From Tateyamaria omphalii (GTDB lineage Bacteria; Pseudomonadota; Alphaproteobacteria; Rhodobacterales; Rhodobacteraceae), in assembly GCF_019802125.1 (NCBI RefSeq), contig NZ_JAHVHT010000001.1, forward strand, positions 1,732,380 to 1,796,379: a DNA stretch of 64,000 nucleotides. Reading direction: 5' to 3'. Positions 63,785 to 64,000 of the stretch are shown piece by piece. The number at the start of each line of letters is the position of its first letter. Position 1 is the stretch's first letter. The position numbers and the translations under genes are program-made. Under the pieces are notes generated by a model, which did no database searches, was not told the origin of the DNA, and saw only the letters and a list, made by a program, of their open reading frames with translations.

Positions 63785-63965
63785 ATGTCCATCCTTACCT
63801 GGTTCGATAGATTAAAAGAAACAACTTCGGCCCATACCAGACGATCATCAACATTCCGAATGCCGCGTTGCGGCTTTCCCAAAGCATGCGTAATTGGGCT
63901 GACCCTGAACTGAGGTCGAGCTCCCGATAGGATCACAGGGCATCTGTGAACATGGGAGAATTCGA

Positions 63966-64000
63966 ATGGAGTATTATGCTGGCTTGGATGTATCGCTGCG
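63966..64000 (+). mobile_element. Start of an IS110-family transposase (cut by window edge)
   Basis: The twelve visible codons read MEYYAGLDVSLR, the characteristic start of IS110/IS1111 DEDD transposases (the Asp of GLDVS is catalytic). The preceding stretch (about 63885-63965) would be the left non-coding end, which in this family can encode the guide (bridge) RNA. The rest lies outside the window. Confidence 0.75.

Overview
The window looks like a chromosomal segment of a Rhodobacteraceae (Roseobacter-group) alphaproteobacterium. The first 25 kb is GC-rich and its gene content and protein sequences fit that group: DUF2842, an hflKC-DUF2065-degP cluster, an adrenodoxin-type ferredoxin and a cobalt-type nitrile hydratase. 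No rRNA, tRNA or CRISPR array was seen.

1-26.2 kb is core chromosome. It carries xseA (cut by the window edge), purD, a small ferredoxin/FG-GAP operon, a decayed 3' remnant of the error-prone polymerase dnaE2, a peptidoglycan-binding lipoprotein, degP, DUF2065, hflC, hflK, gor, rpiA, an EF-hand protein, a GST, sdaA, an EamA exporter, thiamine pyrophosphokinase, an acidic Ala-Glu-repeat protein, a GNAT enzyme, purA, the nitrile hydratase operon, secG, pyrG and a YHYH protein.

26.4-39.0 kb is a plasmid- or ICE-like block, all on the minus strand: tandem DUF736, DUF6915, DUF6878, a giant methylase/strawberry-notch helicase, a RelB/ParE-type toxin-antitoxin pair, DUF6927, a large ParB, DUF3768 and an ArdC-like antirestriction protein. 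The block is decaying. The helicase gene has an apparent 4-bp deletion, and the DUF6878 gene has a 14-bp tandem duplication plus a nonsense codon. Several leaders in the block share a GAAAG..GAAAG..GGGC motif, and three of these sit in terminator-like hairpins.

39.1-62.3 kb is a mosaic accessory (probably defence) island of lower GC. It holds (i) a convergent PLP-aminotransferase-like / pentapeptide-repeat pair whose starts are both preceded by the same 18-bp sequence; (ii) an intact tyrosine recombinase; (iii) an 1844-aa SIR2 / NTPase-like / TPR protein with an upstream partner; (iv) a four-gene envelope cassette ending in a peptidoglycan-active multidomain protein; (v) a minus-strand operon of HigB-like, HigA-like, unknown and patatin genes; and (vi) divergent from it across a 26-bp perfect palindrome, a tightly overlapping three-gene operon of unknown, PIN-domain and HAD-like proteins. 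A frameshifted recombinase remnant closes the island. Operon (vi), together with (v), is my best candidate for an undescribed system.

62.3-64 kb holds two small orphan genes and, at the edge, the start of an IS110-family transposase.
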